A stretch of 64,000 nucleotides of DNA from Cystobasidium ongulense (taxonomy: Eukaryota > Basidiomycota > Cystobasidiomycetes > Cystobasidiales > Cystobasidiaceae): assembly GCA_022835595.1 (NCBI GenBank), contig BQUP01000001.1, positions 1 through 64,000 on the forward strand. Reading direction: 5' to 3'. Both the position numbers and the translations under genes were made by a program. Below, piece after piece: positions 53,338 through 64,000 of this stretch (its first letter is position 1; every line of letters starts with the position of its first letter). The notes under the pieces are model-generated. The model had not been told where the DNA came from. It saw only the letters and a program-made list of their open reading frames with translations, and did not search any database.

Positions 53338-55933
53338 TCAGGTGGCTCTTCTATCCGTTGAATGGGCCAGGATATATGCGAAAACATCGTCTCGCTTGTG
53401 GACGGATGCCAGGCGCACCACCTTCTGATCCGAAAAGGTCATTTGAAGCCCATCGGTATCGAAGACGCCGATGTCAAACCGACTTTCCTTCTTCACGCCG
53501 ACGACCTGGTCGAGCGAGTATCTAAAGGCGATCTTCCTATCAACCACATCACCTTCCATGGAGGCGTAGTCTGCATGAAGAGTGGGTCGAGTTGAGGATG
53601 ACTTCCATAACCTTGAAGACAGACTTCGGAGCCCGCGGACCGACGTGAAGAAAACCTCAGTCTGAGTGAATTGCAGGTGTCCTGGCACTCCCTTCAAAAG
53701 GGCGAAGTGACGAGACTTAACCGTATCCTCTGAAGCGGAAGATACACTCAACCGAGATATGGAGCTTGACTAGAGTCGACGAGGGTGCTCAGGCATGCAT
53801 GCTTTACATATGAAACACTTCAGATGGATGTCTTCTACTTACAGAGCGCCTGTGCATTCCGAGAGAGCTCTTCTGGCTCCCTACTGAGACACTTCGGGAC
53901 CGGCCATGTTTGGGTATCGCAGATTCGGCCGGAGATGACGCAGCTCGCTTCTTAAGGATCTCCAAAGCAGATTCTGCATCATTCGGGACCTGCGAGCGAT
54001 TGAATCAGAAAATGAAAGACCCGTTGGAACATACAATGACTGCCATACATTCCACAGTAACCACCACCACGGATTTAGAGCGCGTCGATATCGGGGATGG
54101 CGATCCTGTATGGGCCATACGACAAAGAACTGGAACCAGATCCATAGGAGGAAGAATTTGAGCTGTAACCGAGCAGACATGATTGAGAGGCAAACGATCC
54201 AAAAAGCCAGTACTGCCAGACTTTGCTTTGTAGCTTCAGGTCTGCGCCAAAGAACAAAGCTGAAGAGAAGGAAGCACGATTCAGCGCACCCGCGTACGCA
54301 CTGAGCTTAAGATGACACGTACTTTTTGGCTTTTTCGAAATAGTCTGCCGCATCGTTGATGAGCAACATGGTCGATGGTCCAAATCGGTGCAGCACCTCC
54401 CGTATGAGTCTATACATTCCAAGCTTGCCCCTGTGTTTCTTCACCGATAACAGATGATGCGAGCGGTGATCCTCATCCTGATCGCTGTCGGAAGAAAGCT
54501 CGTCGTCGTCCTTTGCCGATACTTTCCCCGGCTCTGATTGAACGCGAGGTCGGCTGGGTCCTATGTCGATGCCTCCCATCAAGGTTGCCACACCAACAGA
54601 TCTGGCAAGAGAGCTCGAGACTCCTGCAATCTTCTGTCGCTTTGAGATGTCTTCATCCAGCTCCTGTGCTTCTTTGGACCGCGCATATCGTTCGGCTAGG
54701 CGCTGCCGAACCTCGGCAGGTGAAGGGGGAAACAGCTTCGGCTTGAGTGCCTGATAGAACATGAAGGCGAAAAACGCGGCGGGAAGCTGGTCATAATACC
54801 ACAAAGCTAGGTACGCCTGAGACTTTGAAGATCAGCTATCATACGAAGTGGACGAAAAGCCACTTGGTTAGACGCAGGAACTCACTCCTGCCCACTTGAG
54901 AGTCTTCACCGGCTCCTTCCATCGGTACAGATTAACAATGTGTCCAGCAAGCAGCCTTTCAAGAACAGAAGGTGGGAGCAGAACGTAGAGCCTCTCAAGA
55001 GCTAGTCTTGAACGAGAAAAGGAGAAACGATCTGGCTTAGGAGTCGCCAACAAGTCTCGTGGTAAATGTGCTTCTGCATAGGCACATAACCACTACTCGT
55101 GAAGAAAAGCTATTAGTCGGGGGCAATTTCTGCTTGAGGACCGTATCCTCACCGCTTCTCCGAAACGCAGGTACGCAGCCACGACGTCCTTACCACGGTA
55201 ATTCCCAATATCTGGAAGAGCAGCAGGTGTATTGCGACCTCCGAACTTTATCTCTGCCATGTTCTTGCTTGCTCGCGACAGAAACTCCTCCTGCAGTGGG
55301 TAGATTATCAAAGGTGGCTCTTTTGCCACCAGATAATGTATCACTTACGACTTCCAAGGCTTGAAGCTCTTCCAGAGCTTCTTGGTACTGTCGTTCGGCT
55401 GAACCCTTTCCGTAGAGCTCTACAAACGGTCTCTTGCTATTAGTGCCGGACCGCTGTCTTGCAGGAGCATTTTCATTCGAAAGTGACGCAGTGCTGTGCA
55501 TACTGGAGCTGCTCGTCGAACGGGACATCTGAAAGCCAGGAAAAGGTTCGCATTCAGGACTTGAGGCTGCAGTATGTACTATTTCAGGTATCTCAGTATC
55601 AAGGGCTGCAGGTCGTTCCAAGGTCTCTTTGCATTCTGGATCTAGCATGAACGTAGGGTTCAGGTTACTAGTCTGCAATGCTTCTCTGGAGTGTAGATCC
55701 GTAAGGGCCGAGTCGGTTGGTAGCGAAACAGTATGGTGGATTGCTCGCAGTATGTCCTGCTCGGCGTCTCCATCTACATCGCTCGGCCAGTCATGTCGGA
55801 CAGGTGTTTCCCGTAATTGTGCCCCAGGCCTGGGTGGCAGCGCAGGCGCAAGCTTTCGAGGAGGGAGCGGTGGAGGGTTCGTGTTGGGTACTTGGGAGCA
55901 GGAAGCTTCACTAACCAAGCCTGTGCTCGACAT
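53338..55933 (-). CDS. GRAM-domain multi-pass membrane protein
   Basis: N-terminus with polyproline/SH3-ligand-like sequence (NPPPLPPRKLAPALPPRPGA), then Ser-rich sequence and a short coiled coil (ERQYQEALEELQALE). Middle exons: ALPDIGNYRGKDVVAAYLRF, RSRLALERLYVLLPPSVLER and HIVNLYRWKEPVKTLKWAG. A membrane helix LPAAFFAFMFYQALKPKLFP precedes a charged loop and an amphipathic stretch (VLHRFGPSTMLLINDAADYF). Another hydrophobic block LQLKFFLLWIWFQFFVVWPI and RALNPWWWLLWNVWQSLYV follow. The C-terminal GRAM/PH-like module reads FALLKGVPGHLQFTQTEVFF ... IAFRYSLDQVVGVKKESRFD and GLQMTFSDQKVVRLASVHKR. The layout (coiled coil, membrane segments, C-terminal GRAM) resembles GRAMD4-like proteins. About seven introns; divergent from the kinase gene with 210 bp between starts. 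Confidence 0.7.
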
Positions 55934-56142
55934 TGCGATCCAGCAGTCGTGTGGTGCATGACCTGCTGTCTGGGAACTGGCACGTGCTCATCAACGACGG
56001 GCGAGCTGCGGTGCAAGCTTGCTTTCAGACGGATTGAGATCTGACACGCTCGGCACATACCAACAGCCCGCGTGTGGAATGATGGATAGACGACTGTACT
56101 TCTCCTTCGTATAGGAATACCAGTCTCGACCTACTTCGACGC

Positions 56143-58150
56143 ATGGCCGGCCTTTCCAAAACCAGCAGTACCGATGGAGGCCTTTCGTCAAGAGTCCGCC
56201 TGACATCGCTCTTCAGGTCAAAGTCTCGAGATGGCGACAGCGATGGCAGTACAGGCGATGTGAACCCGGTTGCTGCTTCAGCACCTTCAGCTCTTCCAGG
56301 CAACGCACTCGGGAACCGCAGCCAACAGACGCCTATCAAGCATGTCAAAGGCAATGACCAGGCGGAGTCGACCTCGGCCTCATCTTCCAGCTGGATATTG
56401 AATCGTAAACACTCCGAGAAGAGGAAGGACAAGCCAGACAGACTCAAAAACGCTCTTTTCGGGCACGGTAGCAACGCAAATCCAGCCAGCAAGGAAGTCA
56501 AGGGAGCTGTCAAGGTGCGATAGTGTACCAGCATGATCGGCAGCGAAGCAGGTCGCAGACGTGTATACTGTAGCTGACTTTCGTTGTCTACGGCCTGATA
56601 GGATGACTGGCCTATGTACAGTGGTAAAGCTGAGGATTACGAAATGGGTGAAGCTATAGGTGCGTATCGGTATCTAGTCTGCTTGGCATGGCAGGAACGC
56701 TCGCTAAATACAAGTTCGTACAGGCTTTGGCGCAACTTCTACGGTGCGACTAGCAACATACAGACCATTGAACCAAGTCGTTGCTGTGAAAGTAATGGAT
56801 TTTGAAGGCAGCTCTAGCATACGCATGATGCAAAGAGAGGTCGAGTTAATGTCACTTTCGAAACATCCGAATGTACGTAGGCTGGAAATCAATCTTTCAT
56901 CTGAGAGTGAACCGCTCACATACACACGTACAGATACTTCGTGTGAGAGGAGATTGGGTAACCGAGAGCCGACTATGTATCGCAACACGCTTCATCCCAC
57001 CTGGCTCGCTACTCGATATAATGGAGTATGGCTTTCGAGACGGTCTGGACGAAGTAATCTGTGCTACCATTTTGAAGCAAGCATGTGAAGGGATGCACTA
57101 CCTGCATATCAATGGATGGCTACATCGAGATATAAAAGCCGGCAATCTGCTGATTGACGAAGATGGAACCGTCTTGATATCGGATTTTGGATGCTCAAGT
57201 CAGGTTTTCACGACGCCGACGGCGAATGCGACAAACAATACAATACATAGAACGGTCTCTAGTGAAGACATAAATCTACGGACGCGAAAGTCATTCGTCG
57301 GGACTCCTAGCTGGATGGCTCCAGAAGTAGTTGAACAGCTGCCATATGATAGCAAAGGTAGGCTGGCCTCGTATTATATGCCGATGTAGTCCTGACTCCC
57401 TTATCCGATGTCAGCCGACATTTGGTCCTTTGGAATTACCGCCATCGAGATTGCTACAGGCAGAGCACCTCACAGTTTATACACTCCCGCGCAGATACTC
57501 ATGAAAACAGTAGCTGAGAAGCCTCCAACGTTGGATATCGAAGGACATGCACATTCCTTCAGCAAGATATACAAAGACATGATTGACACTTGTCTGAAGA
57601 AGGATGCTGCAAAGCGACCAACAGCGGAAAAGTTGCTCAGTCATGCTTTCTTCAAAAGCGCTAAACGGAAGACACATTTGGTGGGCGCCCTTTTGGCTGG
57701 GTTGCCCCCTGTACAGTCAAGACAGACCAGAAGTGAGTATCCTATCTTTGCATTATTGTTTGATATTTCTGCGGGCTTACTGACCATACTTGCGCAATAG
57801 GGTCGCGGCGCACCTCTGGACTGTCTGCAACTCGTAACATGTCGGTCTGGGATTTTGATACGTCACCTATCACGGACTCATTCAAAGGCTTCACGATGAA
57901 CCACGCTTCTCCAAGTATGTCATCTGTACACGCGCGGCTGAGCGGCAGCAATGCTACATACCCCACGAGTCCGGAGGAGAACCGGGCAATATCACCACCT
58001 TCGGCTGGTCGCTCTGCGCGGCGGCGGAACAATCTAAGCTCCAGCATATCTGTGGACCCGCTGCCTGAGATAGATGGTATTGAAGCGGAAGAAGTAGAAT
58101 TAGATCCCGCACCGACTGCTCCATTTGTGTCAGTACTCGAAAGGAGATGA
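56143..58150 (+). CDS. STE20-family kinase of the OSR1/SPAK (Fray) type
   Basis: Serine/threonine kinase. A Ser-rich basic N-terminal region of about 125 residues (MAGLSKTSSTDGGLSSRVRL) is followed by the kinase domain: YEMGEAIGFGATSTVRLATY (glycine loop across an intron), VVAVKVMDFEGSSSIRMMQR (catalytic Lys), YLHINGWLHRDIKAGNLLID (HRD), VLISDFGCSSQVF (DFG), KSFVGTPSWMAPEVVEQLPY (activation/APE) and ADIWSFGITAIEIATGRAPH. The HAFFKSAKRK end of the domain and the C-terminal WDF motif (SVWDFDTSPITDSFKGF) are typical of the Fray group. Introns at about 56517-56600, 56660-56728, 56875-56932, 57358-57414 and 57733-57799. The loop lacks the third Gly (GFGATS), as in this subfamily. Substrates unknown; likely stress or volume signalling. 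Confidence 0.85.
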
Positions 58151-58366
58151 CGCGGTCACAGTAATGGCTTTTTAAATGTAGTATACATGGGCATATAGTA
58201 GTATAGACAAGGCAGTCAGGTATATTTCTTGCAAGCAGGCTGCAACATAGCAACGATGATGTAGTATGAGGAAGTAAATACTGGGCTGGGATTTTGACTC
58301 GGTTGATCTAGACCATGTTGCCATGTATGAGGCTCATCGAAGAGAGTGGTGAGTTTTTCTTTGGCT

Positions 58367-59904
58367 TTAGACTTCAGGTTCGGTGACTACCAAGGCGATA
58401 CCGGAAGCTGCCATGGCTCCTGAATCCTCGACCGATACAAGTGTCGAGTTAGCCAGGGTGGTCGCGCCTAATTTCATAGCCTCACTTGAAACAGATGGGA
58501 AGAGAATTTATTTAGCACAAGGTAGTCATCTAAACTGTAGACTGGTGACTGCCGCCAAAAGAGCTTACCTCCTTAGTCTGCGATCCAATTTTTCAGCTTG
58601 TTCCAAAAACATCGATACAGGATCTTGTGAATGAGAAGTAGTAGGTGACACCATTGCAGAAATAGCGCCTAAACTTCTGTAGCCGGTGGGAAGATTGTCA
58701 TCCGCTTCTAGGAGACCTATGCATGAAGGGGATCTTGGAATCATGCTAGGGGAGACCGGAAGAGAGGAGCTCGAAGCTTCGAAAGTGCTGGACATTCCTT
58801 CAACAATCGCAGGCGTATGGTCTGCTAGGGTTGAGGACGACATAATAGCTAATCAAGGGAATGGTAAGATCGGAAAGTCATGTGTGATATGGAGGGGCCA
58901 TAATGGCTGTGTCATCGTGACTTACTATAGCTTCCAGAACCAGGTCGACCTCTTTCCAGTAGTTCGCTTGATCTAGCACGCTTACTTCTCAGATTTGGTC
59001 TTCCCATCTTCTCTGTCATTCCAGTGAAAGATTTCTTTCTCTTCTGCAAGCTAAACTTGCGTGCGTGGCGTGGTCTACTCGCATCATTAGGCTTCTGCCC
59101 TCCGTAGACAAGACTGTTCATATCGCGTGATAAGGCCGTAGTAGGTGGCGATTTGAGACCTGCCGTGTCTCCACTCTTATCACTTAAACCTATGAGATGA
59201 AGAGCGTCTGTCAGGTCGTGGGAGGACTGGGTACGCTGCAATGCAGAAGGTGGCGGGGTAGGACTGCGAGGAGACCAAGATCTAGTTCGGCTGTGTGAAT
59301 GAATTCGTCAGACATTACGAGGCTGTAATAGGTTTTTTTATCTCACCGAGTAGTATGTATAGCAGATAACATTGTTGCTGGGCACTGCTGGTTTACTTGG
59401 CAGTAGTCAGAGGGAGAGGAATGAACGTAGTCCTGTCCAACGGCTTCGAAGATGCCGATGAGTAGAGTGGATGTTCCAAGTGAACGGCTCTGGCTAAGCC
59501 CGTCGTACCGGAAGGGGAAGCTAAACTGTCCCGTTTGTTCTGAGAAAGCCAAAGACCAAAACTATATAGGTACGAAGTGAGTAGCCAAAGCGAAAGTACG
59601 AAATGTCGGAGTTCCGCCTTTTCACCTTGCAAATGAATAAGGGGAACCTGGCCTGGACAGTATGCGAGATATCGCCAAATACCCAGATAGATCACAAGGC
59701 ACCGCGCATGCGATGCAAGATGATGTTCTAGAACTCAACTCGAAGAAGGGGAACAGACTTGTAAGAAAGCGCATTGTAGCCGAGCAGGAGAAACCCCACG
59801 CCACCTAGGAGGGCACCGACGGATTGAATCGCCCTTTGCGATTGCAGGTTCACTGGAGATGGGCCATAAGATATGTAGTCAGTAGTGCGGTATCCTGTGC
59901 CCAT
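58367..59904 (-). CDS. Membrane protein with Ser-rich cytoplasmic tail, not recognised
   Basis: Several minus-strand exons. The first starts MGTGYRTTDYISYGPSPVNL and contains a helix AIQSVGALLGGVGFLLLGYN. Sequence between 59400 and 59760 holds another hydrophobic stretch but I cannot fix its exons. Then LTDALHLIGLSDKSGDTAGL, a very basic ARKFSLQKRKKSFTGMTEKM, PRSPSCIGLLEADDNLPTGY and FLEQAEKLDRRLRR. After introns the last exon gives ATTLANSTLVSVEDSGAMAA and SGIALVVTEPEV, TAA at 58367. The frame before 59904 opens only through TTG, so I use ATG at 59904. No family recognised; the gene order (a few helices, then a phosphosite-rich tail) suggests a signalling or surface role but that is a guess. 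Confidence 0.5.
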
Positions 59905-60366
59905 TCCTGGAGACGTAGCTGCCAAAGGAGAGCTTTTGATGCACAGCTTCTGTCACTCCGAGCTCGCTGGTGCTGCTAGATGCAAGTGTCTATTCAGCGA
60001 GGCAGTGCTGGCAGCTGTAAGACGTGTCGAAGGTCTTGTCAATGCTGTAGGGTCCTGGAGGCATGACCAGGCATTTTGCTCGCAACAAACCAGCCAAGCT
60101 GGCGTTGCTGGCAGCCAAATGGATGGACTTTGATGAGTCGCGATGGAGAGCCCGACGGGCAGATTATAGCTCAGCTAGACGGTGGGCCGGTCCGAAGCTT
60201 GAGCATGGCGAAGACTGCTTTCAACCAGTCGTATAGTCTATCGTTAGAAAGAGAAAGCCTTGATCGAGCTGCTGATGAAGCAGCGAAGAGCGCAATCAGA
60301 TTGGAACTTGCTTTCCAACCAAGAAGCAAGCACCACCATCATCTCGCTTCATCCGTTCTTTTCAAG
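59905..60366. promoter_or_regulatory. Divergent promoter region, membrane protein / glutaredoxin
   Basis: 460 bases between divergent starts. An open plus-strand frame runs through much of it (from 60076) into the glutaredoxin exon, so a longer N-terminus of that protein cannot be excluded. Confidence 0.4.
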
Positions 60367-61459
60367 ATGACGGCAACGACATCCAACTTGCACACCGTCT
60401 CCTCGCCCGCTCACTTTCAAGAGCTTCTGAGCGCAGACCTAGAGCGAGTCGCAGTGCTATACTTTTATGCCGATTGGGCGGAACCATGTGCAAGCATGAC
60501 ACAGGCTATAGCAGCAATGGCAGAAGCATATCCCGCTGTCTTGTTCTTGCAGATTGAAGCAGAGGCTCTCCCTGAGATTAGCGAGAGTTTCGAGGTCGAC
60601 GAGGTGCCATACACTATTTTACTGAGGGTAGGTTTCTTTCCAGCTTGGTTCACATCGCATGCTAGTAGGCGAAGGACTGTGCTGATGATATTGTTATGCT
60701 ACTATCACCTGTGTATAGGGCCATACCCTCCTCGGAAGAGTCTCTGGCGGACAGCCGAAGCAAGTGTCCGAGGAGATCGCAAAGCATACCTCGCCATCAG
60801 CCGCTCTTCGTTCGAGTGAGTGAAAGAGAGGGCAGTCCATTGCATGAGTGTTTTTACTAAATACTCTGTTCTCTTACTGCCAGCTCAACCTCTATCAAAC
60901 ACATCACAAAAACCAGAAGCCCCACCTAGTACATACGACACAAGCAATAGTAATAGTACAAACGGGCGAACTTCAACAGGCGTCACGACTGAAAAAGTAG
61001 TTTCAGACCCTTTGGAAGAATCACCTGAAGAATTAGTAGCACGCTGTCATGAGATAATGAAGCAACAAAAAGTTATGCTGTTCATGAAAGGAAATCCTGA
61101 TGCTCCTAGATGTGGTTTCTCTCAAAAGACGGTGGCGTTGTTGAGAGAACAAAAAGTTGATTTTGGTTGGTTTGATATATTGGAGGATGAAGCCGTGCGG
61201 CAGGGTGAGTTTTGTCGTCTTTGATTTCAGTAGTATCATCACTCAAGTATCTTTTGTTGTTACCTTTCGCAGAACTCAAGAGAATCAACGACTGGCCGAC
61301 TTTCCCTCAAATTATAGTCGAAGGGGAACTCATCGGAGGTCTCGATATTGTCAAGGAGATGTGAGCTCATCTCGAAGACATAATACCGATTACCTGCTGA
61401 TGCCTTCAATCTGTTCTAGGGTCGACAATGGAGAATTCCAAGAGCTTCTCGAGGGATAG
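60367..61459 (+). CDS. Monothiol glutaredoxin, Grx3/Grx4 type
   Basis: Cytosolic/nuclear iron-sulfur sensing glutaredoxin with an N-terminal thioredoxin-like domain and a C-terminal monothiol Grx domain. [20 protein letters not shown] begins the first domain; its active-site region is [20 protein letters not shown], with a single Cys as in Grx3/4, and [20 protein letters not shown] crosses an intron (60629-60718). A variable Ser/Thr linker follows ([20 protein letters not shown]). The Grx domain reads [40 protein letters not shown] (CGFS active site), [15 protein letters not shown], and [20 protein letters not shown] after an intron near 61205-61272. It ends [11 protein letters not shown]. 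Introns also at about 60815-60882 and 61363-61420. In other fungi this protein relays iron status to regulators and helps cluster delivery. Confidence 0.92.
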
Positions 61460-61726
61460 TATAGTCCTACTGCATTCCATTCTGGCCTTTGTCGTGTTTC
61501 TGTTTGTTTGGACAGGATTGCAGTTCGCGCGTGTACCTCTTAGACGACTTGATTATCAGTATGGCTTTTACATAATGCCAACGCCAACAGTAATGCTCAT
61601 CGGCATCCATCATCCAGCTTCATCGTCGCGAGTTGGCCCGATCACCTTTGCGCTCTTCGGTATCGCGAGCGTCCTCATGCAGCTGGTCCACTCGACTCCA
61701 ATCCAATCCATCCAGCCATCCATGCC

Positions 61727-62852
61727 ATGATACAGCGGTGTCAGCGCCTAGTCAGCGGTGTGCTGGCCTTCCTGGTCTTGCTGGTCCTGCACCTTGTTCA
61801 CGGTAGCACGCTCGTGATAGCCTTGTTCCTACATCTCGTCAACCACCTTCAACCTGGCACAGCGTCGTCTAATTCGAGAAGAACGATATCTAATGATGAT
61901 ATATCACTATGGAAAACAAAGAATAGAATACCAAAATGCCTAAGTATCATATTCGTTCCTTCTGCAAGAGGTTATCTCTCTTTATCAAAATTACCACCAA
62001 AATATACTACTTGGGATAAAGATGTCGTTCTTCAAGGGATGATCAAAGATGCATTGGATCTGGTGAACTGGTGTAAGAGATTGGAGGTTGACACTTTACT
62101 ACTTTATGATGAGAATGGTGAGTCTATACACTCCCTCTCTCTCCCTCTGGGTCGATTGTAGAGACAAAGGCTGATAGCTGACCTTTCGCGAATACGATAA
62201 AACGCGTCAAACAGGCATATTCAAGGAGCATTCTGCACAACTAAAGCACAAATTACGAAGCATCTCAACTGAATTATACGAGATCTCAGAACAAACAATT
62301 CTTCTAGATAATGCATTACGGATAACTTTACTTTGTCGAAAAGATGGGAAAGAACACTTGGCTAAAGTGACAAGAAGTATTTCAAAGAATGTAAAAGCTG
62401 GATTTATTGAAAAGGAGGATATAGATGTGGAGTATGTACAGGACAAATTATACTGTATGTCTTTCATATTCCTCAGACTGAAAACTCTCCCTTGCTAAGC
62501 TTGTGAACACGAAACAAAACTGACCATTATTGTCCACCGTACGAACAAAGCTTCACTCTGTCCTGAACCAGATCTGCTTATTGTACTCGGAGGTCTACAT
62601 TTACGATTGAGAGCTTTCCCACCTTGGCATACAAGACTATGCGAAATCTAGTGCGTAGTGCTTCCCGACTTGTTATCCAAAACTGAGACAATAGAAAGAG
62701 CCTGATAAAGAAGCTAATCATCTCCTTTTCGTCACTTGGTAAACAGCCACGATTCATCTCTAAGTCTCCTAGGTCCACCTCGTTTGAGATATTCAACGTT
62801 TAGAAGAGCAATGGACAATTATGCTGGGTGTCAACAACGTTTCGGACGGTGA
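61727..62852 (+). CDS. NUS1: Nus1-like subunit of dehydrodolichyl diphosphate synthase
   Basis: Regulatory subunit of the ER cis-prenyltransferase that makes dolichol. N-terminal membrane segment VLAFLVLLVLHLVHGSTLVI, then PKCLSIIFVPSARGYLSLSK, KDALDLVNWCKRLEVDTLLL (the conserved region around the cis-prenyltransferase first strand, with YDENG), LKHKLRSISTELYEIS and NALRITLLCRKDGKEHLAKV. A later exon gives PDLLIVLGGLHLRLRAFPPW and HTRLCEI, and the last exon RYSTFRRAMDNYAGCQQRFG with a final Arg. The C-terminal RxG (RFG) is the motif that Nus1/NgBR contributes to the active site, so the protein should be functional. Introns near 62117-62214, 62455-62570 and 62651-62749. Codon use is AT-rich compared with the glutaredoxin upstream. 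Confidence 0.85.
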
Positions 62853-63283
62853 TTGGCATTATCATTCCTATGTAGTATTTGACTTGAGTGTACTTGTATA
62901 TCCAGATCAGTCTTTGGATACATGACCCTGAAACGAATAGTTCCCAAGTTTGTACTAGATTAGACGAGGGTGAATCGTGTCGGGGCTTGCGATGTGTCAC
63001 CTTGCTATCGAGTCGACCTCTCGAGCATAGACCTGACGGAGAGGAGCTTCCCCGAAACTGGGTTAGGCATTGAGGCCTTCTGGTACCGTCTTGCATATCT
63101 TGCTAGTACATGCGTCACACTGCCTGCTCAAGTGTGACTGCCTTGCTCTGCATATGCGCATGGCCTGCATGGCTCCCGAATTGACGACGTGACGTGTCGG
63201 TTAGGCGGGGTACGCAATTGAGAGCTTGCAAGCGGGAAGTCTGTGGGTTCAGGAGGGATGGGGGAGTTGCTAAGGGTGTATTT
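62853..63283. other. Convergent 3' intergenic region
   Basis: 430 bases between the stops of NUS1 and the small membrane gene; no gene seen. Confidence 0.45.
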
Positions 63284-63815
63284 CTAAGATGTAGCCCTCT
63301 TCAACCAAGCTTCCGGGATAAAGAGAGTCCACTTCCATCCTACTTTGATGTACTGTGCGTATACTGCGTGGACAATTGTCAGACGGAGACTGGAAGGCGT
63401 GCAAGATGACCGACTCACAAAAGTAACTCCACCTCCTCCCTAGGTACTTGCCGAGAGTGGGCATGATGAGCACACTCACCGCCAACTGCAACTGCCTCAT
63501 GTTCTCTTCCCATTCCCGTTCTGCCGCTTGGAGTTCTTGCAGTTCCGAGTCGTCCGAGTCGTAGGACGTGGACGACGATGACGATGAGAACGACGAGTCC
63601 GATGCACTGTCGCTGTCGTGCAGTCTGCCATTCGCTCGTCGTGGCTTGTACGAGTCTGGATAGTATCCCGTGCGGTGGTCGATGGGTCCCATGGCGCAGA
63701 GTGCAGTAGGTGCGAGGGTGCCTGGAATACTATGCTGCTCCTGGCCTGAACAGCGAACGAGTGGGTGTGCTTGCGGCGAGTAGGGAGGTGGATGTACTTC
63801 ATCACCACCCATCAT
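63284..63815 (-). CDS. Small single-pass membrane protein, possibly mitochondrial outer membrane (Mim2-like)
   Basis: Two exons. N-terminal part is polar: MMGGDEVHPPPYSPQAHPLV, RTGYYPDSYKPRRANGRLHD, then a Ser/Asp-rich acidic run. The conserved-looking part is ERE-WEENMRQLQLAVSVLIM followed by PTLGKYLGRRWSYF, a helix ending in a basic GKYLGRR motif. After an intron (about 63358-63422) the end is YIKVGWKWTLFIPEAWLKRA TS, stop at 63284. The order acidic region, Trp/Glu, one helix, GKYxGRR resembles small fungal outer-membrane import factors of the Mim2 type, as I recall them; that is tentative. Confidence 0.5.
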
Positions 63816-63953
63816 CTCGTGAGGATATCGAAATCCTCGATCAACCGCTGCTGCTTCTGCGCTTCAACGTGCACTCGCAGCTCTGACCCAACCACCACCA
63901 TCACCACCATCCCATTCCTTCCATTACTCGCGCAGCTCAGCACACACCCAGCC

Positions 63954-64000
63954 ATGTTCCCCACGACAGACTTCAGCGTGCGTCGTGCTTCTGCTCTCGC
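63954..64000 (+). CDS. Possible start of a further gene
   Basis: An ATG in good context (CAGCCATGTTCC) opens MFPTTDFSVRRASALA and runs off the window; the preceding CACCACCAT-rich stretch looks like a leader. Divergent from the small membrane gene. Only 15 codons are visible, so this is weak. Confidence 0.25.
   Translation, partial: MFPTTDFSVRRASAL

Noticed and set aside
1-64000. Transposons, retroelements, CRISPR arrays, tRNA and rRNA genes
   Set aside because: No transposase or reverse-transcriptase motifs, no terminal repeats beyond the segmental duplication, no spaced repeats and no recognisable tRNA B-box/cloverleaf were seen by eye.

Overview
The window is nuclear DNA from an intron-rich fungus, most likely a basidiomycete. 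Genes are split by short introns (about 50-130 bases) with GTAAGT/GTGAGT donors and CTGAC-like branch sites just before CAG/TAG acceptors. A Tremellomycete (the Cryptococcus/Kwoniella side) is my best guess. It rests partly on a secreted peptide precursor whose repeats resemble the Cryptococcus Qsp1 peptide, so it is inference. I see no rRNA, tRNA, CRISPR, transposase or reverse transcriptase.

Layout. 1-5.7 kb: 3' part of an MFS sugar transporter, a WDR70-type WD40 protein and a small membrane protein. 5.7-8.8 kb: a long gene-free, pyrimidine-rich leader before a homeodomain gene (8.8-10.7 kb). 11.5-17.1 kb: a large Sec7-PH Arf exchange factor. 17.4-22.4 kb, minus strand: a mitochondrial-type PPR protein and the splicing factor Prp17/Cdc40, 72 bp apart. 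22.8-24.5 kb: a type II membrane CgeB-like glycosyltransferase. 24.7-32.1 kb: a tandem duplication of about 3.6-3.9 kb. Each copy holds a multi-pass membrane gene (decayed in the second copy) and an intact gene for a 225-residue secreted Cys-rich protein. 32.7-40 kb: the kinetochore protein Spc105/KNL1, then a hydrolase/SnoaL-like gene. 41.9-42.7 kb: a signal-peptide precursor with Kex2-flanked aromatic-Gly repeats. 45-49.6 kb: an Itc1/Acf1-type WAC-DDT-WHIM chromatin remodelling subunit. 50-63.8 kb: Bem46-like hydrolase, DPBB (RlpA/expansin-like) secreted protein, GRAM-domain membrane protein, OSR1/SPAK (Fray) kinase, an unrecognised membrane protein, a Grx3/4-type monothiol glutaredoxin, Nus1 and a small membrane protein.

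Most genes are unrelated housekeeping genes rather than a pathway cluster. The accessory parts are the duplicated secreted-protein locus and the peptide precursor. The precursor (230 residues) has a signal peptide, acidic spacers and units of the form N-aromatic-G-x-R-x-W-x-K-R, ending in NFGAYRGF at the C-terminus. It looks like a multi-copy secreted signalling-peptide gene and is the most interesting element here. Splice sites and starts were read by eye; exon edges may be off by a few bases.
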